Shown here piece after piece: positions 26,016 through 35,443 of a stretch of 64,000 nt of DNA (position 1 is the stretch's first letter; every line of letters starts with the position of its first letter). The notes beneath the pieces are model-generated. The model saw only the letters and a program-made list of their open reading frames with translations, searched no databases and was not told where the DNA came from. Position numbers and translations under genes: made by a program. This stretch comes from an uncultured Streptococcus sp. Lineage in GTDB: Bacteria > Bacillota > Bacilli > Lactobacillales > Streptococcaceae. Location: contig CAKQDX010000004.1 of the NCBI GenBank assembly GCA_934229725.1, forward strand, positions 1 to 64,000, written 5' to 3'.

Positions 26016-26687
26016 ATGAAAAATTTAAAATTTCAATCGGTTTTTGACATTATTGGTCCTGTCATGGTAGGTCCATCCTCTAGCCATACTGCTGGAGCGG
26101 TTCGAATTGGCAAAATTGTTTCAGCTATTTTTGGTGAAACTCCCACCGAAGTTGAATTTCAACTCTTTAATTCTTTTGCGAGAACCTATCGCGGACATGG
26201 GACAGATGTGGCCCTTGTAGCTGGGATTTTAGGTATGGATACGGATGACCCTGACATTCCACACGCCTTAGACATTGCCCACGAGAAGGGCATTAAGATT
26301 TATTGGAAAATCAATAAACACAGTAATGCACCACATCCCAACACCACTCGTATTACTCTAAAAAATGCTAGAAAAACCATTACGGCTACAGGTGTTTCCA
26401 TAGGTGGAGGTAATATCCAAGTGACTGAGCTCAATGGTTTTGCGGTCAATCTGAAGATGAATACTCCTACACTCATCATTGTTCACCAAGATGTGCCAGG
26501 AATGATTGCCCTTGTGACTGATATTCTGTCTCGCTACGGTATTAATATCGCTCAGATGACAGTTACTCGGGAAAATGCGGGTGAGAAAGCCATCATGATT
26601 ATCGAAATTGACTCACACCAGTGTGATAAGGCTGTCACTGAGATTGCAAGAATTCCTCATTTACATAACGTAAACTTTTTCAACTAA
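26016..26687 (+). CDS. sdaAB: L-serine dehydratase, beta subunit
   Basis: 223 residues from the ATG at 26016 (GAGG seven bases upstream; an in-frame earlier ATG has no ribosome site). Beta subunit of the iron-sulfur serine deaminase (serine to pyruvate plus ammonia). VGPSSSHTAGAVRIG (about 17-31) is the catalytic-loop signature; residues 150-220 form an ACT domain (LIIVHQDVPGMIALVTDILS) that may sense serine. Extended -10 TGGTATACT near 25976-25984. The alpha subunit follows 12 bases later. Confidence 0.95.
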   Translation: MKNLKFQSVFDIIGPVMVGPSSSHTAGAVRIGKIVSAIFGETPTEVEFQLFNSFARTYRGHGTDVALVAGILGMDTDDPDIPHALDIAHEKGIKIYWKINKHSNAPHPNTTRITLKNARKTITATGVSIGGGNIQVTELNGFAVNLKMNTPTLIIVHQDVPGMIALVTDILSRYGINIAQMTVTRENAGEKAIMIIEIDSHQCDKAVTEIARIPHLHNVNFFN

Positions 26688-26699
26688 GAGGAGGCTTCC

Positions 26700-27569
26700 A
26701 TGTTTTACACTATTGAAGAATTGGTACAACAGGCTGACCATGATTACCAAGGCAATATCGCTGAACTCATGATTGCCACTGAAATCGAACTATCTGGACG
26801 TGACCGTTCTGAAATCTTGGCACTCATGACCCGAAACCTTGAAGTGATGAAGCAATCTGTTCAGGATGGCCTATCTCCAGAAAAATCACCGACAGGCTTA
26901 ACCGGTGGTGACGCAGCTAAATTAGACGCCTATATCAAAAAAGGAAAGACCTTGGCTGATTCAGCAGTTCTTGGAGCTGCCCGCAATGCCATGGCAGTCA
27001 ATGAATCTAATGCCAAGATGGGCTTGGTTTGTGCGACACCAACAGCTGGTTCAGCAGGTTGTTTGCCAGCTGTTCTCACCGTTGCTATCGAAAAACTAGG
27101 TTTGAGTGAGTCGCAGCAACTGGATTTTCTCTTCACGGCTGGCGCATTTGGGCTCGTTATCGCTAATAACGCCTCTATTTCTGGTGCAGAAGGGGGCTGT
27201 CAAGCCGAAGTAGGTTCCGCCTCTGCTATGGCTGCGGCGGCTATTACAATGGCTGCTGGTGGCACACCATTCCAAGCCAGTCAAGCTATCTGTTTTGTGC
27301 TAAAAAATATGTTGGGACTTATCTGTGACCCTGTAGCCGGCTTGGTCGAGGTACCTTGTGTTAAGCGTAACGCCATGGGTGCAAGCTTTGCCCTAGTAGC
27401 TGCGGACATGGCCTTGGCAGGTATCACATCAGCTATACCTGTGGACCAGGTCGTTGATGCTATGTATCAGGTGGGATCAGCCATGCCAACTGCCTTTCGT
27501 GAAACAGCTGAAGGTGGCTTAGCCGCAACTCCAAAAGGTAAGGCACTGGCAAAAGAAATCTTCGGTTAA
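26700..27569 (+). CDS. sdaAA: L-serine dehydratase, alpha subunit
   Basis: 289 residues with AAGAGGAGG before the ATG. Holds the [4Fe-4S] cluster of serine dehydratase. Candidate cysteine ligands lie in PTAGSAGCLPAV, ISGAEGGCQAE and ICDPVAGLVEVPCVKRN, conserved in the family. Works with SdaAB to feed serine into pyruvate. The pair ends at a strong terminator (27588-27632). Confidence 0.96.
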   Translation: MFYTIEELVQQADHDYQGNIAELMIATEIELSGRDRSEILALMTRNLEVMKQSVQDGLSPEKSPTGLTGGDAAKLDAYIKKGKTLADSAVLGAARNAMAVNESNAKMGLVCATPTAGSAGCLPAVLTVAIEKLGLSESQQLDFLFTAGAFGLVIANNASISGAEGGCQAEVGSASAMAAAAITMAAGGTPFQASQAICFVLKNMLGLICDPVAGLVEVPCVKRNAMGASFALVAADMALAGITSAIPVDQVVDAMYQVGSAMPTAFRETAEGGLAATPKGKALAKEIFG

Positions 27570-27587
27570 TTATTACCATAACCTAAA

Positions 27588-27632
27588 AAGCTTAGAAGCG
27601 TTCTCAAAGAATGACTTCTAAGCTTTTTTTGT
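27588..27632 (+). terminator. Terminator after sdaAB-sdaAA
   Basis: AAAGCTTAGAAG and CTTCTAAGCTTT arms (12 bp) followed by a run of T; symmetrical enough to serve the converging transporter pseudogene too. Confidence 0.9.
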
Positions 27633-27692
27633 GAAATTGTACTTACAAAATACGGACAGTTATCTGAACAGATTGATACCATTAATCTAAAC

Positions 27693-28613
27693 TTAATCCG
27701 ATCCTGTCAGTAGGCTATTTCCAATAATACCAATGGTTACGATGGTAATCCCTAAGAATCCCAAAAGGCTAGGCAGACTATCTCTTAGAAAAAGGCAACC
27801 ACCTAAAAGCGTAAAGAGAACTTCACCAGCCTGAGTAGCCTCAACTACTGCCAGTTGCTTATGGTTATGCTTAACTAGGTTAGTGGCCTCAAAGAAAAGC
27901 AAGGTCGCCACAACCCCAGAAAAGACAGCTACAATTAAAGACTGTAAAATCTGACCGGACGATGGAAGACCTGCATCTACTCCTGCAAAAATTGACAAGA
28001 GTAACCAAAAAGGCGTACTCATCAAGGTCATCCCAAACACGCGCTGCGTCGTTGAAAGCTGATCCTCTTTACAGTGAACCATCATCTTACGATTGCCCAA
28101 AGGATAGGCAAAAGCAGCCAGTAAAATCAAGAGACTGGCACGGACCACACCACTCCCAAGACCACTACCAAAGTAAGGAATCTGGATGAGAATAATCCCT
28201 AAAAGGATAACCAGTGTCATAAGCAGTTGCTTACCAGGTACCTTCTGCCCAAAGAGAGGGGTCAAGAGCAGACCAGCTAGAATGGTAATCTGTCAAGTAG
28301 CCGCCACAAACCAGGACTCACCATAAATGGAAGCTAGAGACAGTGGCCCATAAAAAAGGCCGAAACCAACCGTGCTCCAAATCAACCAGGTCAAAGGTGA
28401 ACGCCTAATGTCAGACAACACACTCGCTAACTCCCCCTTACGCCAGACCAAAACAGCCAGAATAGGCAAACTAAACAAGTAACGTAGACTCGCACTCCAC
28501 ATCCAGGACCCACCCGAAAGATTCATACTACGGTTGAAAATAAAAGTAAAAGCAAAAAAGAGGGCACCAAAAATACCATACCAAAGCGCCCTCACAAAAT
28601 GTGATTGTTTCAT
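27693..28613 (-). pseudogene. EamA/multidrug-efflux-type membrane transporter, interrupted by one stop codon
   Basis: The first 106 codons (28613 down to 28296) and the last 190 (from 28265) are in one frame and form a single ten-helix drug/metabolite transporter, about 306 residues. They are split by TGA at 28293-28295 in the context SWFVAAT-stop-QITILAG. Transporters of this group have Trp here (TGG), so a single G-to-A change is the simplest cause. Everything else is intact, so the damage is recent, or the base call is wrong. If real, the protein ends after about four helices and cannot transport. Confidence 0.8.
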
Positions 28614-28646
28614 AAAGATAAACTCCTGTAATTATTCTATTGTACA

Positions 28647-29597
28647 TTATTTGCAGCAATAAAAAAAGGAGGCCATCATAATGACTTCCTTTTTTAAGTT
28701 TTCACTTAAACTTGCCCTTATGCTTTTCAAATACTTCTTCCCATACCATTCTTCTACTGACTTACCTTCCCAGTCTCGGTATTCCTCAGGATATTTCCAT
28801 TTGTAGTAGCCTTGCAACATGTAGGGGAACATGAAATAAATTTCAAAGGCAGCTATTAATATATTGAACACTAAGAATAAAAATAAAACGCTTAATCCTC
28901 CAACTAAACTATCTGCATTTCTTATTGAATCCGAAAATATCGTACGAAAAATTATCCAGAGTGCTACGACTATTCCACCATACTTGACAATAAATCTAAA
29001 TACTCTATTAAACAATCTATCAGTCGGACTCTCTATTTCGGTACCACCATATAATAAATTTAGCAATGAGGTAGACTTATCACGTATCATATAAATGATT
29101 ATGAAAAGAATTAGTCCTTCAAAAGCGACCATTCCCAAATATCCAAATAGACCATAAAGGAAATTCATCACGAAAAGATCAAATTCAATAAGGAGCCATA
29201 TTATAAAGGAAACCATACAATGAAACTGACCCCTATAGATCAAAATGAACTGTTGGTTAAATCGCTTCCCTACTATAATCAGCAAAATCCATATTGCTAG
29301 CCCCATCCAAAATACCCAGTAGGGAAGAAAATTAATTTCGGACAAAACAACTGTTAAATCTTTAGGATTAGCATGATAAAATAAATAATCATTTAAAGCA
29401 ACAATCAACCAATTAGGACCCATTATAAATAAGATTGTCAAGATTACTAACCAAACATACGACTTCAAGGTCCCTCTGTATTTTTCTTTTTTTAGAGCAT
29501 CTTGATAAAGATCCTCTGTATATTTCCCTGAGACGCTATCATCTAAAAGATTTAAACTCTCTTCAAAACTTGCACTAAAGATTGATTTTTTCTTCAT
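28647..29597 (-). CDS. Membrane protein, unknown family (paralogue A)
   Basis: 316 residues, about six membrane helices between a cytoplasmic N-terminal motif FSASFEESLNLLDD (about 6-19) and a C-terminal motif YYKWKYPEEYRDWEG...WYGKKYLK (about 262-292). The next gene upstream (29575-30480) has the same two end motifs but a very different middle. Starts inside the end of that gene, so they are co-transcribed and coupled. No recognised function; the pair resembles duplicated accessory membrane proteins of streptococci. Confidence 0.75.
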   Translation of the reverse strand: MKKKSIFSASFEESLNLLDDSVSGKYTEDLYQDALKKEKYRGTLKSYVWLVILTILFIMGPNWLIVALNDYLFYHANPKDLTVVLSEINFLPYWVFWMGLAIWILLIIVGKRFNQQFILIYRGQFHCMVSFIIWLLIEFDLFVMNFLYGLFGYLGMVAFEGLILFIIIYMIRDKSTSLLNLLYGGTEIESPTDRLFNRVFRFIVKYGGIVVALWIIFRTIFSDSIRNADSLVGGLSVLFLFLVFNILIAAFEIYFMFPYMLQGYYKWKYPEEYRDWEGKSVEEWYGKKYLKSIRASLSENLKKEVIMMASFFYCCK

Positions 29598-30480
29598 TTT
29601 TAGCTTCCAACAACTCCTTGTGTTTCTTCAGATACTTCTTTCCATACCAGTCTTCTACTGACTTGTCTTCCCAGTCTCTGTATTCTTCAGGATATTTCCA
29701 TTTGTAGTAGCCTTCTAAAAATAAGGGCAACTCCATGAAGATAACCATTGCCAAAAATCCAATATCTATGACTAGCCATGTCAAAAACAAGCCTAATAGA
29801 GTCAAACTTTGTGAAACTGCTATGCCCGAATGCGATAAGATTATTTTGATAATTACAGCAAGCCCTAGCACTCCTGAACCATAGGTAGCAATCCGACGTG
29901 CCGCCCTATCAATCAACGTCTCTCCAATCTTTTCGCAAAAAAAACAAGTGCTTAAACTTCTTTTTTCTATGCGAAGGAATATTAGGGCAATGATGAACAA
30001 GAGAATATAAATGAACCAGATTCCTAACGAGGTTAGGGTCGGGAGGGCTATAGTTATGGCCAAGAGATTGAATTCAAGAAAGAACCAAAACAAAAAGGTC
30101 TCAACATGAAAACGATATCTGTATGGTCGAAGAAATGGTTTTCGAACAAATTTTCCAATAAGAACGAGTGATAGCCAAATAAAACAACAAATAAGGAATA
30201 ATTCAGGGGTCAACAGTGATGGATTGTGAACTGGCAGGGTTAAATCCTTAGTCTCTGCAACATCCAAAGAAGAGGCAAATATGACCAAGAGAAAGTTACA
30301 TCCGAATACAAACAAAATACTGTAGAGAATACTTTTTATTCTAAAACCAATACTTGGCTTTCCATTATTTAAACCTTTTCCAAGTTTTTCGTAATAGTCT
30401 TTCTTTATATACTGAAGCGAAGCATCATCTAATAAATTTAAAGATTCTTCAAAGCTTGCCTTAAAGATTGATTTTTTCAT
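29575..30480 (-). CDS. Membrane protein, unknown family (paralogue B)
   Basis: 301 residues, about six membrane helices. N-terminal FKASFEESLNLLDD and C-terminal YYKWKYPEEYRDWEDKS, WYGKKYLK match the neighbouring gene almost exactly, at DNA level too, while the helices between are diverged. This suggests conserved ends for a common partner. Overlaps paralogue A by 23 bases. No function recognised. Confidence 0.75.
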   Translation of the reverse strand: MKKSIFKASFEESLNLLDDASLQYIKKDYYEKLGKGLNNGKPSIGFRIKSILYSILFVFGCNFLLVIFASSLDVAETKDLTLPVHNPSLLTPELFLICCFIWLSLVLIGKFVRKPFLRPYRYRFHVETFLFWFFLEFNLLAITIALPTLTSLGIWFIYILLFIIALIFLRIEKRSLSTCFFCEKIGETLIDRAARRIATYGSGVLGLAVIIKIILSHSGIAVSQSLTLLGLFLTWLVIDIGFLAMVIFMELPLFLEGYYKWKYPEEYRDWEDKSVEDWYGKKYLKKHKELLEAKNEEKINL

Positions 30481-30545
30481 TTATTAACTGTCCCCCCTCT
30501 CTTACTATACTTATGCGTTCTATTTGCCTGTCTTTCCAGTTTAAG

Positions 30546-31790
30546 CTACTTCTCTATTTTGACTTTTCCTTGTTCATAACCTGAATACCAACTACTTTCA
30601 GGACTAACATACTCTGGTTGTTCATTCTCTATGCCATCATTTACAAGAAGTAGGGTACCATCATGTAACATACAACTATAAGTCTCCGAATCTTTGTTGA
30701 ATTCATCGTTTTGGGAGTCATAGTGATAGGTATGCTCTCCCTCCACATCCTTTAAAGTAATCTGCTCACCGTCTATTTTTATCCAAAAACGTTTATCGAT
30801 TGTTGCTGTTTTTGTTGATTGATTTTTGACGATAAGATAATAAATGCCATCATCTGATTTTTTCTCATCAATGATTGTTTGAATAATTCCCATCAGCATT
30901 AGGACTGGAATAATCAAGAGAAGCCATAACCATTTTTTCTTGTTCTTTTTAAGTTTCCCAAGTTCTAGGCTCGGTAAATCGGCAGTTAGAGTCTCGATTC
31001 TTTCTAACTCCTGTTCTGAATATTTGAGAATCCCTTCCCCATTGTTGGCTAACCAATGTCTTGCCATTTGTACAAAGTACAGGCGCTCATCTTCTTGTGT
31101 AATCTCTTCAAACAAGCTTCTGGCTTGAGCCTTATTTCCACTTAATTGCTCGTTTAAGGCTTTAAAATACTGAAGTTCGAGTCGTTCAAAAGCCTGTGGA
31201 GCAGTCGCCTGATTAAAGAAATCATTGGGTTTACGCTCCACAAGAATATCGTACATAGCAATAAATTCCCTCTGCTCGACTTCTTTTGCTTTCTCGTCTT
31301 TAGAGTTTAGATAATGGAGTGATTTTAAAAGGTCATCTTTGTTGTTTATTTTTCCAGAAAGTAAGGATGCTTTCAGGGAAATAAACCATAGAAAATCAAG
31401 GTAAGTCTTCCTAATACCTGCAAATTGCAATTCCTCTGTTTGGTTGATGACCGATGGGAAGTCGCCAATCATGTAAGTGTAGGTAATAGATGCAATCCTA
31501 GCATTAATCTGATTCTTTTTACGTCGAGACTTACCATACAGTTGAATCGATTCATACCAGAAATCCAAACCCATCGTTTCTTTAAGAATCTTTTGAGTTT
31601 CCCGTACAAGTAAGCTGTTTAAGTAATTTTTTAATATAAGGACTAGACCAACGACGCTTACTAAAGCGATCAACTGTATAGTGGAATTTTCTAAAAAGAG
31701 CCATCTAAGAAAAAATAACAAAATAATAAGTAATACAGTAGTGATACGTAAAATAAGGGTATATTTTTTCAAAATCCTCTTATAATCCAT
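30546..31790 (-). CDS. Membrane-anchored protein with TPR-like region, unknown
   Basis: 414 residues from the ATG at 31790, placed eight bases after GGAG; the frame extends 15 codons further without support. Two N-terminal helices (about 12-60), a helical middle (about 75-270) that resembles TPR-like repeats (ERLELQYFKALNEQLSGNKA, ARSLFEEITQEDERLYFVQM), a third membrane helix (WLWLLLIIPVLMLMGI, about 290-306), then an acidic, polar extracytoplasmic tail. Function unknown. Confidence 0.7.
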   Translation of the reverse strand: MDYKRILKKYTLILRITTVLLIILLFFLRWLFLENSTIQLIALVSVVGLVLILKNYLNSLLVRETQKILKETMGLDFWYESIQLYGKSRRKKNQINARIASITYTYMIGDFPSVINQTEELQFAGIRKTYLDFLWFISLKASLLSGKINNKDDLLKSLHYLNSKDEKAKEVEQREFIAMYDILVERKPNDFFNQATAPQAFERLELQYFKALNEQLSGNKAQARSLFEEITQEDERLYFVQMARHWLANNGEGILKYSEQELERIETLTADLPSLELGKLKKNKKKWLWLLLIIPVLMLMGIIQTIIDEKKSDDGIYYLIVKNQSTKTATIDKRFWIKIDGEQITLKDVEGEHTYHYDSQNDEFNKDSETYSCMLHDGTLLLVNDGIENEQPEYVSPESSWYSGYEQGKVKIEK

Positions 31791-31921
31791 CAATTTATCT
31801 CCTATATTCATTTTTGAAATAGACTTACTTTTCATTATATCTGATTATTTAGCATTCGCAAGTTCACCTATAAGTTGAAAAAGAAAACACCCAAAAGGGT
31901 GAATACTTCAATAAAAATAGC

Positions 31922-32971
31922 TTAGTAGGGTTTCTCTTCCTTCTCCAAGATTTTCAAATATTTGGTTTTCTTAAACTGCCCTGATAATGCCAAAATAATA
32001 AACAAGTACCACAACACAAAACTCAGAAATAATAAAAGAAAGCTACCCCAAAAAAGGTATAGTATCGATAGCCCTATAGTGGATAATCCAAAGACGAAAA
32101 TCAAAAGATAAGTTTTCAATCCATTTGATTTCTGGGATGGGAAATAATTCTCAGGAATGTCATAAGATAGTACATTTACTATTTGTGTTTGTTTCCTATG
32201 TTTAAATTGCCAACGAGCGATGAGAAACATAATTATAAATGAAAGGACTAATGGAAGAAAACCATGCAGAGAAATGCGCTCTGTCAACCAATAAATACCA
32301 TAAAATAGTACTGCGCTAGGAGTAAAAATAATTGGAAAAGGAACACTCTTCCCTACATAGAGTTTGTTCTCAATAGGATGATAAAAGACGGTCTTAGTAA
32401 GATCTCCCTGGTCAGCACCGAATTCCACCAAATCACTTAAATGAAATGTTAGCCTATCTTTCGAAGCTAAAACTATTTTTTCAAAGTTCTCACCTGTAGA
32501 CTTCTTCTGGTCAAGACTTTCCTTTTTAATTGCTAGTGGTTTGAGGTGTTTTTGATAATAACTAAGTAAGGCCTTATTCTTTCGCTTGTTCCCAAGAAAT
32601 TTGAGTTTGACCATCTGATTAGAATCCCCAATGATTTTTCCTTCCAGAAAAATTGGGTAGCTAGCGAAACCTCGAACCGAGTACTTTTTGCCTAAACTGA
32701 CGGTAATGGTTGAGGGATCTAGTCGATAACGTTTAAAATTGCGGTCTACCACTATTTCTGAGTCAATTATTTTTATTCTTCCCATTGATGCGAAAGAAAG
32801 CCATCCGACTGTCAATTGGAGAAAACAAGCAACTATTAGATTAAAAAAATTATTGACAAATTCATCACCAGTTAGTAACTGATAAAAAGCAATAACAGTA
32901 CTCAATGTAAATATTATCAAAAGATACAGTGACCCTACTTCGAAGATATAAAATGTAGTTGATTTTTTCAT
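31922..32971 (-). CDS. Membrane protein, unknown
   Basis: 349 residues. Two helices near the N-terminus (about 10-62), a soluble beta-rich stretch (65-215, including IKIIDSEIVVDRNFKRYRLD and DRLTFHLSDLVEFGADQG) and four more helices towards the C-terminus, ending KKTKYLKILEKEEKPY. The first soluble part resembles bacterial PH-like modules in pattern, but I cannot confirm it. Belongs to the block of orphan membrane genes at 28.6-33.6 kb. Confidence 0.7.
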   Translation of the reverse strand: MKKSTTFYIFEVGSLYLLIIFTLSTVIAFYQLLTGDEFVNNFFNLIVACFLQLTVGWLSFASMGRIKIIDSEIVVDRNFKRYRLDPSTITVSLGKKYSVRGFASYPIFLEGKIIGDSNQMVKLKFLGNKRKNKALLSYYQKHLKPLAIKKESLDQKKSTGENFEKIVLASKDRLTFHLSDLVEFGADQGDLTKTVFYHPIENKLYVGKSVPFPIIFTPSAVLFYGIYWLTERISLHGFLPLVLSFIIMFLIARWQFKHRKQTQIVNVLSYDIPENYFPSQKSNGLKTYLLIFVFGLSTIGLSILYLFWGSFLLLFLSFVLWYLFIILALSGQFKKTKYLKILEKEEKPY

Positions 32972-33053
32972 CTATTATTTTTTCCTTTTGATAGTCTTTG
33001 TTTGTCATTTGATTAACCAGCTCATACACTTCTTATTGTGTGATATGAAGCAT

Positions 33054-33572
33054 CTATAAAATTGCCATAGTCAAACAAATAATCGTGATGAAAACAAGCG
33101 TCAAAAGTAAGGTCCAATAAGTAAATTTATAGACTTTCACGGCTCCACAAAAACGTTCGACATAAGATTCTTTGGGATTATCTGGATTGTACCAAACTGT
33201 CAGGGTTGATCCCAATGGAAAGAAATCTTTGGCGGCATATGGTACTGACGAATTGGTGTATATAACAAGTCTTTTAGCCAACAAGTCTGGATTAGAGGTG
33301 GCTTTAGAACTCTTCCAAGGAAGCGAAACTGTCGTAACCCACTCATACTCCAGACTTCTTTTATAAGCCTTGTCATTGACGACATACTCCACAATCGGAG
33401 CAATGGCATCAGTATAGTATCTATAACCAACAACGCTACCTTTTATGCTCGCTGTGGACCTCTTTTTACGACTAAGTTCTTTGAGATACACATAGCGAAA
33501 AACAATTATCAGTAGGGACAAAACAACGACACTTATGGACCAAGCCAAAAATAGAATCTGTAACTTAGACAT
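33054..33572 (-). CDS. DUF3592 membrane protein
   Basis: 172 residues from the ATG at 33572 behind GAGGAGG; the longer frame lacks a ribosome site. N-terminal helix (about 5-25), then a beta-rich region typical of DUF3592: SIKGSVVGYRYYTDAIAPIV, YVVNDKAYKRS, and the clear LGSTLTVWYNPDNPKESYV (about 117-135), then a C-terminal helix. DUF3592 has no settled role; many members sit in envelopes beside stress or immunity genes. Confidence 0.8.
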   Translation of the reverse strand: MSKLQILFLAWSISVVVLSLLIIVFRYVYLKELSRKKRSTASIKGSVVGYRYYTDAIAPIVEYVVNDKAYKRSLEYEWVTTVSLPWKSSKATSNPDLLAKRLVIYTNSSVPYAAKDFFPLGSTLTVWYNPDNPKESYVERFCGAVKVYKFTYWTLLLTLVFITIICLTMAIL

Positions 33573-33761
33573 GATTTTCCTCCTCAAAGATGATTTTTCC
33601 ATGCTAGTCTTTGTATTTTGCTCACTTGAATAAGCACAACTCACTCCATTCTACCATTTCTGGGCTTGACTTGCTTGTGAATGTTTAGATAGATTATAAG
33701 CCACAAAAAAGCCACCATATGGTGACCTTTAATTAATAAAATTTCTTTTATAAACTTCTCC

Positions 33762-34364
33762 TCACCCTAGCCAGTCTTTTTCTTTGGCGATGCGGACGGC
33801 TTCTGTGCGGTTGCCTGCATCGAGTTTGGTCAGGATAGCTGTCATGTAATTTCGGACGGTTCCATTTGAGAGAAAGAGGCTTTCGGCGATTTCTTGGTTG
33901 GTTGACCCTTGAGCTACCATGGCCAGGACTTCTTGTTCACGTTGGCTGAGTGGATTATTGTCAAAGGCGACACCTTCGACAAGCTCTGGTGAGTACTCCT
34001 TTTGACCTGCTAAGACGGTATGGATGGTCGCCATGAGGTCACTGATGGAACGCTCTTTGAGCACATAGGCATCTACGTGGGCTGCAAGGGCTCGTTTAAA
34101 ATAGCCTTTACGTTTGAAGGTGGTCACAATAACGACCTTCGTTTCTCTTTGATTAGCACGAATCCACTCCAGGACATCAAGGCCTGTCTTAACTGGCATT
34201 TCAATGTCTAAAATGGCTACGTCGACCTCTTCTTTTCCCAAGAGAGCAATGGCTTCTTGGCCATCACTGGCTGCATGGACCTCTTCGACATCGTCCTCCA
34301 ACATGAGGAGTTGGCAGAGGGCATCCCTCAACATTGACTGGTCTTCGGCGACTAATAATTTCAT
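33762..34364 (-). CDS. NarL/DesR-type response regulator
   Basis: 200 residues from the ATG at 34364 (AGGGAGGAAAAGC upstream). Receiver domain 1-120 with phospho-Asp in VAILDIEMP (about 53) and conserved Lys in ALAAHVDAYVLKE; LuxR-type helix-turn-helix in LSQREQEVLAMVAQGSTNQ to TKLDAGNRTEAV (about 137-190). Overlaps the sensor gene by four bases. Last gene of an operon starting with two small membrane proteins and an ABC-2 transporter; the palindrome at 37523-37559 is its likely target. Confidence 0.93.
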   Translation of the reverse strand: MKLLVAEDQSMLRDALCQLLMLEDDVEEVHAASDGQEAIALLGKEEVDVAILDIEMPVKTGLDVLEWIRANQRETKVVIVTTFKRKGYFKRALAAHVDAYVLKERSISDLMATIHTVLAGQKEYSPELVEGVAFDNNPLSQREQEVLAMVAQGSTNQEIAESLFLSNGTVRNYMTAILTKLDAGNRTEAVRIAKEKDWLG

Positions 34365-35443
34365 GCTTTTCCTCCCTCTTTTAAATGCACACGAATGATT
34401 GTTGGATGCGATTGAGACAAAATTTCCAAGTCTCCATCTACCAAACTGAGGCGCTCTCTGATACTGTGTAGCTCTTGCCCAGTAACTTCCTTGAAGCCAC
34501 AACCATCATCCTCGAACTCAAGCACTATACCATGATCACGTCTTAGACGAATCTGACAGCTATCGGCCTGACTATGTTTGATAACATTATTGGCTAATTC
34601 ACGAAGCACCATGGACAAGGTCGACTGGCTAACGGGCGACTGGCTATCTAAGTCAAGGCTACTATCCACGGTCAAGATGATATCCGATAGGTCAAAAAGA
34701 CGCTCGAGTTCCAGTAGCTCCTCAGCCACCGTTCGGTACTTGAGCTTATTGACAATCTCACGCACCTCGTACATGGAGTCACGACTTATCTGGTTCAATT
34801 CTTCCAGATTCTTTCTCGCAGCATCATACTGCTCCTTGTCCATTTGTTTCAGAGCCAACTCGGTTTTAAGACTCATCATGGCAAAGGTGTGCCCTAAGGT
34901 ATCGTGCAAATCCCGGCCGATACGATTGCGTTCATTTTCAGCCGACAGGATATTGATGGTCCGATTCTGTTCTTCCATCTTTCTCTCCTGACGCATACGG
35001 TTTTGAAAATAGTACATTCCTAAAGAAAAAAGCGTAATAGCCAGGGACATGAGGTGGGTGCTCAAATCGTCTGTCAGTAGGAAGGATGATGACGTCAAAA
35101 TAAAGAGTGTCGCTAGAAAGGATAAGAATTGATAAGAAGATATGCTATCTTCAAATCGCCAAACGAGAAGATTGACGTTGAAAAAAACAAACCACATCAT
35201 GCCACCCTCGAAGGTCACGGACATAAAGATAATGTAAGCTAGAGTGTAAAACCACAGAAAAGGAATCCACTTGCTATAAGCTTTTTTCAAATACACCATA
35301 AGGAAATAAGCGATGGAAAACAAACCCGTCAATAACAGGGTCCAGACTGGAAAATACTCGCCAAAAACTCCAAAGATTGGGAAAACAAGGAAAATCAGAC
35401 TAACAAAATAAGCGAAATCATTTTTCTGGTAAGTTCTAAACAT
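34361..35443 (-). CDS. DesK-type sensor histidine kinase
   Basis: 360 residues from the ATG at 35443 (GAGAAAG upstream; a GTG six bases earlier is less likely). Four to six N-terminal membrane helices without a large outside domain, then HisKA_3 with the phospho-acceptor in GRDLHDTLGHTFAMMS (about 180-195) and an HATPase domain with LRELANNVIKHSQ and FEDDGCGF. Such kinases sense membrane state or cell-wall stress. Overlaps the ABC permease gene by eight bases. Confidence 0.92.
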   Translation of the reverse strand: MFRTYQKNDFAYFVSLIFLVFPIFGVFGEYFPVWTLLLTGLFSIAYFLMVYLKKAYSKWIPFLWFYTLAYIIFMSVTFEGGMMWFVFFNVNLLVWRFEDSISSYQFLSFLATLFILTSSSFLLTDDLSTHLMSLAITLFSLGMYYFQNRMRQERKMEEQNRTINILSAENERNRIGRDLHDTLGHTFAMMSLKTELALKQMDKEQYDAARKNLEELNQISRDSMYEVREIVNKLKYRTVAEELLELERLFDLSDIILTVDSSLDLDSQSPVSQSTLSMVLRELANNVIKHSQADSCQIRLRRDHGIVLEFEDDGCGFKEVTGQELHSIRERLSLVDGDLEILSQSHPTIIRVHLKEGGKA

